A DNA stretch of 64,000 nt from contig NZ_KB235914.1 in assembly GCF_000332175.1 (NCBI RefSeq), forward strand, positions 2,476,868 to 2,540,867, written 5' to 3'. Positions within the stretch are counted from its first letter, which is position 1. Each line of letters begins with the position of its first letter. The position numbers and the translations under genes were made by a program. Shown piece after piece: positions 51,762 through 60,132 of the stretch. The notes below the pieces were generated by a model. It was given only the letters and a program-made list of their open reading frames with translations. It was not told where the DNA came from and searched no databases. The DNA is from Pseudanabaena sp. PCC 6802 (lineage in GTDB: Bacteria; Cyanobacteriota; Cyanobacteriia; Pseudanabaenales; Pseudanabaenaceae).

Positions 51762-52622
51762 CTAATTGCGACCTTCTTCGTAAAGGGGGGCAGGCTTTTG
51801 ACGAATGCGCGTAGCTATGGGTCTAACGCGCTCTACGACTTTGATCATGAATTCATAGTTAGGCACGGGAGCGTTGGCGATGTAACCTGCTGATTGCACT
51901 AAATTTGGTGGGGCTGACTTCATGGCATCCACAATCTTTTGGACGAGGTCAGGCGCGATCTTGGGAGAGACCAGGACGCTACCAGGTGGAATGCCCAGTT
52001 CGCTCGTGTGCAGTACGCGAAATCGCTTGTCGCTAAACCCAGAACGATAGCGCTCGAACTCATCCTTCGATAGCGCTCCAGCCGCAGCTTGACCCCGATC
52101 GACCATCTCCAGAATGGCTTTGGGTGTGGTAGTAAATTCGATCGCTGCGAGGTTAAGTCCGTATAAAGCATAAATGGGCAGGTAATAACCCGTTGCCGAA
52201 CCAGGTTGCCCGATCGCGACGGTCTTATTTGCCACATCGGCTAGTTTTACGATCGGACTATCGGCCAGTACCACAATTACTGCCTTCTGGTTTAAGACAC
52301 CCTGCATGCTAAAAATAGGTTTATAGTCTTCCTTGGAAATGGCGATCGCAGCCAGGCCAGGTGGGGCAAAAACTAAAGACCAGGCGCGACTTTGAATGCG
52401 TTCGATGGCTTTCAATTCATTGAGGGTAGGCTCCAGTTCGATGATAGCGCCTACTTGACTTGCCAGATAGTCGCGGAACTTCCCATAGCGATCGAGAGAC
52501 TGCAATCCTTCATCATAGCTAACTACGCCTATAGTCAACTTCTCAGGTGATTTAATCACCTCAGGAGCACATGCTGCCAACAATCCCAACATTTGCAAGA
52601 GCAGCAGACGACGCGATCGCAT
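51762..52622 (-). CDS. PhnD-like phosphate/phosphonate-type substrate-binding lipoprotein
   Basis: A 286-residue binding protein with a lipoprotein signal (MRSRRLLLLQMLGLLAAC, lipid on Cys18). Family features are LTIGVVSYDEG, WSLVFAPPGLAAIAI, NKTVAIGQPGSATGYYLP and GIPPGSVLVSP. It belongs to the PhnD/SsuA/transferrin-like group, which includes phosphonate-binding proteins and periplasmic sensor domains. No permease or ATPase accompanies it, so it may serve a remote transporter or act as a sensor partner. Confidence 0.87.
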   Translation of the reverse strand: MRSRRLLLLQMLGLLAACAPEVIKSPEKLTIGVVSYDEGLQSLDRYGKFRDYLASQVGAIIELEPTLNELKAIERIQSRAWSLVFAPPGLAAIAISKEDYKPIFSMQGVLNQKAVIVVLADSPIVKLADVANKTVAIGQPGSATGYYLPIYALYGLNLAAIEFTTTPKAILEMVDRGQAAAGALSKDEFERYRSGFSDKRFRVLHTSELGIPPGSVLVSPKIAPDLVQKIVDAMKSAPPNLVQSAGYIANAPVPNYEFMIKVVERVRPIATRIRQKPAPLYEEGRN

Positions 52623-52858
52623 TTTGAAACCTAATTTAAAATATTATGTGTAATAGCTTATCAGAATCTCAAACCTTTGAGATGTTTAGTTTTTGTGGGG
52701 CTCTATTCTCGATCGATTTTGCCTCGGTTGCTAGATTGTGCCATGTCTAATCCAGTAGTCGAATATCGCGTTCTCAATGGCTAGTCATTCGAGCAATTTT
52801 ACCCAGAAGGGTGGCTGAAGGTGGGAGGTTATATATACAAAGGTGTAGCGACTAAAAT

Positions 52859-53512
52859 ATGATGGCACTGGATATGTCAACTGAAGCAAAAATCAAATTC
52901 CAATACGATCGCATTGCGAAGATTTACGATCGCCGCTGGCACTCCTACATTAGGAATACCCTGACTTTTTTGATGGAACACATACATCTAGGAGGGCATG
53001 AAACTATCCTGGATGTTGCCTGCGGTACGGGGGAGTTAGAAAGATTGCTGCTTGCCACCTATCCGCAAGTTAAGCTCGTCGGCGTTGACATTTCCGAACA
53101 GATGCTGGAAATTGCCCGATCGAAATTTACCGCTCGCAACAATATTGAATTCCTCAAGGCTAGCGCGATCGCCTTACCATTCCCCAATGCCAGTTTTGAT
53201 ATCGTGGTAACGTCAAGTGCTTTTCATTATTTTGAGCATCCCATCCCTGCGCTGCAAGAAATACGCCGCGTGCTCAGGTCCAATGGAACAGCGATCGTTC
53301 TGGATTGGTGTCGAGATTTCTGGTCTTGCCAGGCTCTTGACTTTGCGCTCAAACTAATCGACCCCGCCTATAGAACTTGTTACACTCAAACGGAGTTGCA
53401 TGGCTTCTTAAACGCCGCTAGTTTTGACGTAACTGCAGCACGTAAAAAGCGTTTATATCCTCTCTGGGGCATGATGGTAGCTACAGGAAACCCGATCGCA
53501 CCAAGTATCTGA
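52859..53512 (+). CDS. Class I SAM-dependent methyltransferase
   Basis: A 217-residue protein of the UbiE/ubiquinone-biosynthesis-like fold (Methyltransf_11). Motif I is ILDVACGTGELERLL, motif II is KLVGVDISEQMLEIAR, and motif III resembles FPNASFDIVVTSSAFHYF, with LQEIRRVLRSNG after it. The acceptor substrate is unknown. The start could be 52859 (MMALDM) or the ATG 15 bp later (MSTEAK). It is convergent with the DUF4058 gene, 3 bp away. Confidence 0.92.
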   Translation: MMALDMSTEAKIKFQYDRIAKIYDRRWHSYIRNTLTFLMEHIHLGGHETILDVACGTGELERLLLATYPQVKLVGVDISEQMLEIARSKFTARNNIEFLKASAIALPFPNASFDIVVTSSAFHYFEHPIPALQEIRRVLRSNGTAIVLDWCRDFWSCQALDFALKLIDPAYRTCYTQTELHGFLNAASFDVTAARKKRLYPLWGMMVATGNPIAPSI

Positions 53513-53515
53513 GTT

Positions 53516-54292
53516 TTAGTTGCGAACGTTCAATTCCATATTTCCCAGAACTGTAGCAATCCATTCTGTCTCTTGGGATGAGAGCTCGGGTTTTAGCGAT
53601 CGCCCGTAGTCAATTGCCAGATCGAACCTTGCTCGCTCGTACACCTCGTTTAATAGTCGCTGTAAATCGATAATTGGCTCTATTTCACCTACATCTAATG
53701 GGATAGGGAAGGCAGGGATCGGATTGCTCAGGTTAAACGCGTAGAGATCGGCATCTGGCCGCTGGTAGCTTCGGCTGACAAGAATGCGATAGTTAGTATC
53801 AAATACCTCTAACAGCGGCATTGCCTCTCCCAATCGCAGTAAATCGATTTCGACCAGATGCGTTGCAGAACTCAAAATCTTGTGGCGCTTGCTCTCATAG
53901 GCAAATCGTCCCTCTTTCGAGCGTTTGTTTTTGGGCGAAAGAATCTCAATGACAGTAACTACGGACTTATGGCCTTGGGTCGATCTCACTTCTAGAAATC
54001 GCTCTGTTACCTCTTCCGGTATTGGGAGCTTGACTTTCCTGGGTTCGGTGAGATTTAACGTTGCAGTTCCAGAATTTTGAAAACTGCGATTTGTAACCGC
54101 TACATCGGCAATTCCGGCAATGACGAGATTATCTACACTGGTGTAAACGCGCTCCTCAATGGAAACGCGATATTTGGGAACGATTTTGGGTGTCAGGTCA
54201 TCGGCGATCGCCACAATCAGGCGATTGTGAACCTGGTGCCACAGATCGGGTTGCTCTAGATATGGGTTCATGCCTGGGAAAGGATTGCGCAT
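53516..54292 (-). CDS. DUF4058 family protein
   Basis: A 258-residue protein with the family opening MRNPFPGMNPYLEQPDLWHQVHNRLI and the VVTVIEILSPKNKR motif. These are features of DUF4058, common in cyanobacteria and planctomycetes. The E-x-LSPxNK segment resembles the PD-(D/E)XK core of restriction-type nucleases, but the activity is untested. Length is normal for the family. Confidence 0.92.
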   Translation of the reverse strand: MRNPFPGMNPYLEQPDLWHQVHNRLIVAIADDLTPKIVPKYRVSIEERVYTSVDNLVIAGIADVAVTNRSFQNSGTATLNLTEPRKVKLPIPEEVTERFLEVRSTQGHKSVVTVIEILSPKNKRSKEGRFAYESKRHKILSSATHLVEIDLLRLGEAMPLLEVFDTNYRILVSRSYQRPDADLYAFNLSNPIPAFPIPLDVGEIEPIIDLQRLLNEVYERARFDLAIDYGRSLKPELSSQETEWIATVLGNMELNVRN

Positions 54293-54836
54293 TGCTCGTC
54301 ATCCTCGCTAACCTGCTGCTATATCGTTTTTCAATTGAGAATAGGGTTTATTGATGAGGTGAAGGGGTGAAACCCCGACCTGGGGGCAACGCCCCCAAAC
54401 CCCCTACTCACCTCCGATCTGAAAAACGCTATAGTTAATTATCGCACGTCGTTTATGGCATCATTGGTTTACTTACTCCACCTGCGGTGAGGTGCGATAA
54501 CTCAAGGGGCTGGGGCGATTGAGATTTGGTCGAGTATCGTCTCGTATGCGACTCATGCAAGCTCCTAAGCTCTTAGAGCCTTAGGAACGTTAGCTTATAG
54601 CTCGATTTTTAGTTTGCGCAATATAAAGTATCCCTTCGGCATCAGCACGTCCATACCCTTGTGACGTTGGTTTAGGACTACTAATTTGCGCTTGTCCCTT
54701 TCGAAGACAGTTGCCATTTTCGGGGATATCTGGGCTACACGGGGGGGGAATAGGGTAGCCCTATGAATAATTTACCCCAAGTAGTTGTAATACACAAGCT
54801 ATTTCTAGATTTAATTCTGTAGATCGGCATAAAGGC
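54293..54836. other. Intergenic region with a MITE-like element
   Basis: Holds the repeat at 54320-54433. The following 400 bp has a CACGGGGGGGGAATAGGG tract near 54737 and short frames only. No gene recognised. Confidence 0.5.
54320..54433. repeat. MITE-like repeat (TATAGCGTTTTTCA family), copy 4
   Basis: Left end TATATCGTTTTTCAATTGAG, right end GAAAAACGCTATA. The core GGGGTGAAACCCC and GGGGGCAACGCCCCC palindromes correspond to the 15742 copy, with compensating changes in the stems. Confidence 0.75.
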
Positions 54837-56756
54837 TTACTTGCCTAGAACTCTGTATACGGGTGTTTCCGTTGCCCGACCTTTGAGGGCATATTTACCA
54901 ACTAACTCAGTTTTAAATCTTCCCTCTAAACGAGCGTGAGTATCCTGGCTAATCAAAATATGGTACGCCCCACCATCTACTTCTTTATTAAGGCTCTCCA
55001 GGCGGGCGGCAATATTAACAGTATCGCCCAGAACGGAGTATTCGAGGCGATCGCTACTACCGAGACTGCCTGCGATCGCAATGCCCGAATTAATGCCGAT
55101 TCCCGTAACTGTCTCCGGGAAACCGCGTTCTTGCCAGATTTTGCTCATCTCGATTAATTTTTCAGCCACCACAATCGCAGTTTCTACTGCATTTTGAGCG
55201 TCGCGACTGCGTTCGCTTTCAGCACCATGGGCGATCGGGACGCCAAATACCGCCATGACCGCATCGCCTATGTACTTATCCACCATGCCACCATTTTTCA
55301 GAACTTCTGAGGCGATCGCGCCCAAATATTCGTTCAACCAGATCAGGATTTCATTCGGACTTTTAACTTCCGCAAAAGAACTGAAGTTCCGCATATCGGT
55401 AAACAGTACGGTTACGTAAACCTCCTGACCGAGAATGCGTCCCGCATCTAAGAATTCCGAGCGCCGTTCCCAGATCAAATTGACCAGTTCCTTAGAAACA
55501 TGGCGCGAAAACAGCCCCATCAGCAAACTACGATCCGCTTGCTCTTTGCTAAGTTGGTAAAGAATAACGAGAATATTAGCCGCGATCGCGCCAAACAGGG
55601 CTGGGAAGAAGGGAATCCACCACGCCAGCAGAAATGCCCAATACACCGAGCCTGCCAGCAATGCTGCGAGAGCAACCAGGGCAATCGGTTTCTGGCTGAC
55701 ACCTCGCACTAACAGTGCCAATAGGGCACCTAAAATCGTCCAGCCCGTAATCCAGATGTATTCCCATTGTTCGCTCCAGACCTGAATAACCGGTCTGCCA
55801 TCTAATGCCGCACTGACGATCTGGCTGGCAATATTGGCATGAATCTCAACCCCGTACATGACCTCTTCGCCCGTGCTGTAGGGCGTGGGGTAGCTATCTT
55901 TCAAGCTGACTGCTGTAGTGCCAATTAGCACTATGCGATCGCGCAACCGCGACGGATCGACCTTACCCTGCAATAGATCTGTAGAAGATATATGGGTAAA
56001 CCGCTTTTCCCTGCCCCGATAATTAATCAACACTTGATAGCCGTTGGCATCGATATTGTTGTAGCCACCATACCTGGTTTTAATTCTGGGAATTACGCGC
56101 CCGTTAATAGCAAATTCTTTGGTGTTGGGATTGAAATCTATGGTTTTGCGCGAGGTTCTTTCTAAGTGAGTTCTCGCCAAGAGTAAGGCAAACGAGTCGT
56201 AGTCAAGTGCTAGCAGAGCGCGGCGCACGACCGATCCTGCATCTGTGAGTACGTTGGCAAACCCAGCATCGCTGACGGCAGCGAGATCGGCAGGCAGATC
56301 CACACCCCTACCCCTATTGGTCAAAAACGTAATATTTACGACATTACCTGCATTTTGCATGCTCTGGACGAGCAGAGCGCGACCCTCTCCCACGGGTATA
56401 TCTAAATACTTATCTATGCCAATTACAGATGGTTTAGCGGCACTAATCTTAGAGATCGCTTTAGCAAATATAATATCCGGCCAGGGCCAACGGGCTTGAC
56501 GCTGAATATCCTGTTCGCTAATTTCCACAATTACGATGCGATCGTCCGGCGGTTCTGCGGGACGCAACCCAATTAAGTAATCTAAACCTTTTAGTTCTAG
56601 TGGCTCTAAGAAGCCAACACTACGCAGCCCATTAATGCTTGCCGACACCGCCAGAGCGATCAGTCCTACAATTACTGGGTATTGATATTTACCATACACC
56701 CTCGCCAGTTTGGCTAAATTACCCTTGAGGTTTTGCAACAACACGGAAGAACTCAC
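54837..56756 (-). CDS. CHASE2-domain adenylate cyclase
   Basis: A 639-residue class III cyclase. An N-terminal helix (residues about 27-48) leads to a periplasmic CHASE2 domain (about 50-335; LKGLDYLIGLRP, IGIDKYLDIP, DRIVLIGTTAVSLKD). Three closely spaced helices follow (about 338-405), then a catalytic domain (about 450-635). The metal-binding Asp residues are in LFTDMRNFSSF and KYIGDAVMAVFG. The Lys in DKYIGD and the Thr in LGDTVNIAARLE favour ATP over GTP. Such enzymes make cAMP in response to an extracytoplasmic signal. A small gene of unknown function lies 16 bp upstream and is probably co-transcribed. Confidence 0.93.
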   Translation of the reverse strand: MSSSVLLQNLKGNLAKLARVYGKYQYPVIVGLIALAVSASINGLRSVGFLEPLELKGLDYLIGLRPAEPPDDRIVIVEISEQDIQRQARWPWPDIIFAKAISKISAAKPSVIGIDKYLDIPVGEGRALLVQSMQNAGNVVNITFLTNRGRGVDLPADLAAVSDAGFANVLTDAGSVVRRALLALDYDSFALLLARTHLERTSRKTIDFNPNTKEFAINGRVIPRIKTRYGGYNNIDANGYQVLINYRGREKRFTHISSTDLLQGKVDPSRLRDRIVLIGTTAVSLKDSYPTPYSTGEEVMYGVEIHANIASQIVSAALDGRPVIQVWSEQWEYIWITGWTILGALLALLVRGVSQKPIALVALAALLAGSVYWAFLLAWWIPFFPALFGAIAANILVILYQLSKEQADRSLLMGLFSRHVSKELVNLIWERRSEFLDAGRILGQEVYVTVLFTDMRNFSSFAEVKSPNEILIWLNEYLGAIASEVLKNGGMVDKYIGDAVMAVFGVPIAHGAESERSRDAQNAVETAIVVAEKLIEMSKIWQERGFPETVTGIGINSGIAIAGSLGSSDRLEYSVLGDTVNIAARLESLNKEVDGGAYHILISQDTHARLEGRFKTELVGKYALKGRATETPVYRVLGK

Positions 56757-56772
56757 ATAGCCTTGATAACGT

Positions 56773-57045
56773 TTAATAGTGCTCGTTTGACTCTAAAATT
56801 TCAATTGGCACAAAACATTCTTGAGGTAAAAAAATGGCATGTTTGCAGACCAGCTTACCGCTCATGTCATAGCGATTGATGGCAACACCTAGGGGGCGCG
56901 GTAAATGGGAAGCATGGGTATCTAGATAATTTCTGTAAATCTGTCTGGCCGCCCTAAGAAGTGAGGGCTCTACCTTGTGTGTAAACTCTCGTCGGTTGAC
57001 GGATTCATTTTTGGGGGTGGTGTAGGACACTGTCGATCGCCTCAC
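56773..57045 (-). CDS. Small hypothetical protein upstream of the cyclase
   Basis: A 90-residue protein with a basic N-terminus and a compact centre (AARQIYRNYLDTHASHLPRP, GVAINRYDMSGKLVC). No membrane segment or known motif. It ends 16 bp before the cyclase start on the same strand, so it is likely to share its transcript. The start is not certain; the ATG at 57045 has no clear ribosome-binding site. Confidence 0.6.
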   Translation of the reverse strand: MRRSTVSYTTPKNESVNRREFTHKVEPSLLRAARQIYRNYLDTHASHLPRPLGVAINRYDMSGKLVCKHAIFLPQECFVPIEILESNEHY

Positions 57046-57122
57046 ATAGCTTTGATTGTTTGCTCAGGGTATGCTGTCAACAATTCCATTCTCAGACAGT
57101 CTACTCAGGTCAGGATTATACA

Positions 57123-57509
57123 CTAATTGCTGTCAGACGCAATCTTGATCCTGAATAGCTTGCTATAGAATAACTTGGGGAAGTCAATGACATTACGATT
57201 GCGATAGTTAACGATGATCTCGATCAAGTAACCCACAAACTCTGAATTAGACATCACTACTTCGTAACGCAGTTCTGGATTGTTATCAAATGTTACGATA
57301 ATTAACCCTGACTCTGAGGGTATGCCAGATCCTCTCCAGGTTGCAACAAATGGCATACTTGTCCCCCCTTCAATTTGTCGCTCTCCCTCCAATATCTCGG
57401 ACTCGTAAAGATGAACGGCAAATGGAATAATCTCTCTTTTGGCTTGTTCTCTATAATAGGGGATGTAGGCAGCCACTTTGGGGCTGTTATCCGATCGCTT
57501 TAGTTCCAT
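57123..57509 (-). CDS. Hypothetical protein
   Basis: A 128-residue protein of mixed alpha/beta composition. Notable segments are VAAYIPYYREQAKREIIPFAVHLYESEIL, GLIIVTFDNNPELRYEVVMSN and FVGYLIEIIVNYRN. No signal peptide. I do not recognise the family. It lies on the same strand as, and downstream of, the amino-acid-binding protein gene (57621-58946), with a 112-bp gap. Confidence 0.62.
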   Translation of the reverse strand: MELKRSDNSPKVAAYIPYYREQAKREIIPFAVHLYESEILEGERQIEGGTSMPFVATWRGSGIPSESGLIIVTFDNNPELRYEVVMSNSEFVGYLIEIIVNYRNRNVIDFPKLFYSKLFRIKIASDSN

Positions 57510-57620
57510 TTATATCGCATTTACAGATTTGATCGCGGGGGTTGGGAGTATGGGGCAGGCACGGGTACGCTGCCCCTAAAGCATATTGACACAGACTAGC
57601 CAGGATATCTAGAAATTTAT

Positions 57621-58946
57621 TTAAGCAGAGACTTTGTCAATTACTTTGATCCTGCCATCTGGCTCCACAGTCCAGACATCATAACTGCCTTTAACGTCAC
57701 CATATTCATCTAGATCGACATTACCACTGGCACCCTGATAGTTAATATCTGTACCAGCTTTGACTAGTTTCAAAGCTTCGCAGACATCGGTGACCTCTTT
57801 ACCAGGTGGATTGGCAATATCGCGAATTTTGCTTTTGATCGCTTCGCCAGTAGGACTCTTGGCAGCTTCAGCCGCGATCGTCACCAGGGCGGCAGCATCA
57901 TAGGAGTGAGGTACAAAAGCGCCGAGGGGTTGACCTGTTTTTTCTTTAAAGCGCTTGGAAAACGCTTCTAAGCTTTGACCGTCAGCACCAGGTACCGTTC
58001 CTAGAGCACCTGCGAGGATGAGCTTGTCGTCTGATGTTTTGCCGATCGCTTTAGGAAAGTCTTCGGTTTGCACGCCATCGGTCAGGAAGACCTGAACGCC
58101 TTTGAGCAAACCTAGCTCGGAAGCAGTTTTGAGTAAAGGAGCGCCGGTTTCGGGATATAGCACGGCAGCAACAGCATCTGGTTTGCTACCAAATGCGCTT
58201 TTAGCTTCAGCTTCAAAGGTGGTAGCTTTGGGGTCGTAGCGCGTCGGCTTTGCCTCGTTGACAATCTGACCGCCTAGTTTTTTAAAAGATTCGACAAATA
58301 CTTTTTCAAAACCCACACCGTAGTCGTTATTAATTACTAACGTTGCCACCTTGCGATGTCCTTTTGAATATGCCAGTTTGGCAAGCGCAGCAGCTTGATA
58401 GGTATCGGGTGGGGCAGTACGATACCAGAAGCCATTAAAGTCGCCTTTTTTCGCTCTTTCCGTAAATACGGGGCTGGTGCTACCCGGTGAAATTTGGACG
58501 ACCTTGTTGGGAACCGCGATCGCGAGGGCGGCGGTCGAGACGCTACTGGCAAAAGCACCAACCACGGCTCCCACCTTATCAACCTGGACGAGCTTATTCA
58601 TCGCTTCAACGCCAGCGGTTTCTTGAGTGCGATCGTCTTCCTTAAACAATTTAATTGGTTGACCCAAAACGCCACCACAGTCATTGTTAACAGTTTCTAC
58701 TAAAAAATCAATTGCCTTAACCATTGGCGCTCCGATGGCGGAGAGATCCCCCGTGGCGGGCAGAAGCACGCCGAGCTTGAGTTCATTGGTTGAAGCCGTA
58801 GTTGTAGTAGTACCGCTGTTAGTTGCTGTAGTTGCGGTTGGACTAGAAGGTGAAGTAGTGGTTTCAGGCTGGCAGGCTACAATCCAGATACTAGTAGCCA
58901 CGCTTAATAGAGCCATTAATAAAATTGAAACAAAGCGTTTAGTCAT
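57621..58946 (-). CDS. Branched-chain amino-acid-type (HAAT) substrate-binding lipoprotein
   Basis: A 441-residue type I periplasmic binding protein with a lipoprotein signal (SVATSIWIVAC, lipid on Cys25) and a Thr/Ser-rich linker to residue 55. Family features are LKLGVLLPATGDLSAIGAPM, VGAVVGAFASSVSTAALAIA, VATLVINNDYGVGFEKVF and a C-terminal INYQGASGNVDLDEYGDV. It probably binds amino acids or short amides. No Liv permease or ATPase genes are adjacent, so it must serve a transporter encoded elsewhere. Confidence 0.93.
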   Translation of the reverse strand: MTKRFVSILLMALLSVATSIWIVACQPETTTSPSSPTATTATNSGTTTTTASTNELKLGVLLPATGDLSAIGAPMVKAIDFLVETVNNDCGGVLGQPIKLFKEDDRTQETAGVEAMNKLVQVDKVGAVVGAFASSVSTAALAIAVPNKVVQISPGSTSPVFTERAKKGDFNGFWYRTAPPDTYQAAALAKLAYSKGHRKVATLVINNDYGVGFEKVFVESFKKLGGQIVNEAKPTRYDPKATTFEAEAKSAFGSKPDAVAAVLYPETGAPLLKTASELGLLKGVQVFLTDGVQTEDFPKAIGKTSDDKLILAGALGTVPGADGQSLEAFSKRFKEKTGQPLGAFVPHSYDAAALVTIAAEAAKSPTGEAIKSKIRDIANPPGKEVTDVCEALKLVKAGTDINYQGASGNVDLDEYGDVKGSYDVWTVEPDGRIKVIDKVSA

Positions 58947-59049
58947 GTTTTAAGCAAAATTATTCAAGACAGTAAAGTTCTTTGAAGAATTATTTGTTGC
59001 TGTAATTTTAATGGGTGTGTTTGAAATATGCGTATTATTTACCAAAATT

Positions 59050-59137
59050 ACGATCGATCCGCACCGTCGAAGAGAGCTAAATTAGGCTGCTCGTCGATCT
59101 GAGCATCGATTCACCGCACAAAATTAACTGGCAGATT
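59050..59137 (+). pseudogene. Decayed duplicate of the 5' end of the RNase III gene
   Basis: This segment aligns with 59158-59245, the first 29 codons of the adjacent RNase III gene, with about 13 substitutions and one indel by eye. Matching blocks include GATCGATCCGC, AGAGAG, GATTC and GCACAAAATTAACTGGCAGA. In the copy, ACG stands at the start codon position and TAG appears 11 codons later, so it is not translated. The two copies are offset by 107-108 bp. Confidence 0.8.
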
Positions 59138-59157
59138 TTACTATTAATCGTTAATTT

Positions 59158-59895
59158 ATGATCGATCCGCGTCGCCAAAGAGAGTTAAACAGGTTGCTCG
59201 CTCATCTGGGCATTGATTCGTCGCACAAAATTAACTGGCAGATCCTGGATCTATCTTTAGTACATCCTTCCTATTCCACAACTACGAACAACGACGTTCT
59301 GGAGTTTGTTGGGGATAGCGTCTTGAGGCTGGCAACCAGTATGTGGCTGCACGAAAATTATAGCGATCGCAAGGTGGGCGAACTGGCCGCACTGCGATCT
59401 CACCTCGTTAGCGATCGCGTCATTGCTGAAATTGCCGCCGTCTACGATCTAGATCGGCTACTGGTCATGTCCAATGCTGCCCGCAATGATGCAACAGCCG
59501 TGCGATCGCGCTTGGCAGCAGGCTTAGAAGCTGTACTGGCTGCTTTATACCTGAGTACCAATGACTTCAGTCTAATTCGGAGCTGGCTTGACCCACATCT
59601 AGAGCAGGCCGCTCAAAAACTAATGTCCGAGCCAGCTTTGGGCAATTACAAAGTGGCGCTGCAAGAGTTAACCCAAGCGCGTTGGAAACTATTACCGCAA
59701 TATCAAACCCTCGATCCTCAAGATGCTGAAGACGATGGAGCAGGCAATAAAACAGGCACGGATGGGCAGGAATTGTTTACGGTTGAGGTTTGGGTCGCCG
59801 ATCGCTGTTGGGGGAAAGGACAGGGCAAGAGTATTAAAGCCGCCCAACAAGCGGCAGCGGCTGTGGCTTTGCAGGCTTTACAAGCGCGCGGCTAA
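59158..59895 (+). CDS. rnc: Ribonuclease III homologue with altered active site
   Basis: A 245-residue protein. The N-terminal endonuclease domain is at residues about 25-145 (LVHPSYS, NDVLEFVGDSVLRL, VGELAALRSHLVSD, LAAGLEAVLAALYL), and the double-stranded-RNA-binding domain at about 165-243 (NYKVALQELTQ, GKGQGKSIKAAQQAAAAVAL). In E. coli numbering the four catalytic acids are Glu38, Asp45, Asp114 and Glu117. Here they are Asp46, Asp53, Ala121 and Glu124, so the Asp114 equivalent is missing and Glu38 is conservatively changed. It may bind double-stranded RNA with weak or no cleavage. Cyanobacteria often have more than one RNase III paralogue; this is probably the divergent one. Confidence 0.88.
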   Translation: MIDPRRQRELNRLLAHLGIDSSHKINWQILDLSLVHPSYSTTTNNDVLEFVGDSVLRLATSMWLHENYSDRKVGELAALRSHLVSDRVIAEIAAVYDLDRLLVMSNAARNDATAVRSRLAAGLEAVLAALYLSTNDFSLIRSWLDPHLEQAAQKLMSEPALGNYKVALQELTQARWKLLPQYQTLDPQDAEDDGAGNKTGTDGQELFTVEVWVADRCWGKGQGKSIKAAQQAAAAVALQALQARG

Positions 59896-60132
59896 CACCA
59901 ATAACTCGGAACGGCTATAGTTAAAAATACTCCCTGTGCAGTTGTAGGTCTGGAGAGAATGGTCTAGCATCTATAGGTTACAAATTAAAAAAAAGCCTAA
60001 TAAACTAATTTTTATTTTGGGATCGTTGCCGACTGTAGAGATAATATATGCATAGGAGTGTTTTCAAAGTTATTTCTACTGAATTTGTCTGTCGGTCAAA
60101 TCAGTACCTAATGTGGTAAGGAGTCTAGAACT
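59896..60132. other. Intergenic leader of the glycosyltransferase operon
   Basis: AT-rich, with no gene. AAGGAG at 60118-60123 is a strong ribosome-binding site placed for a start near 60130-60136, though no ATG, GTG or TTG stands there. TTAAAAATAC and TAGAGATAATATATG give several -10-like boxes. Confidence 0.5.
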
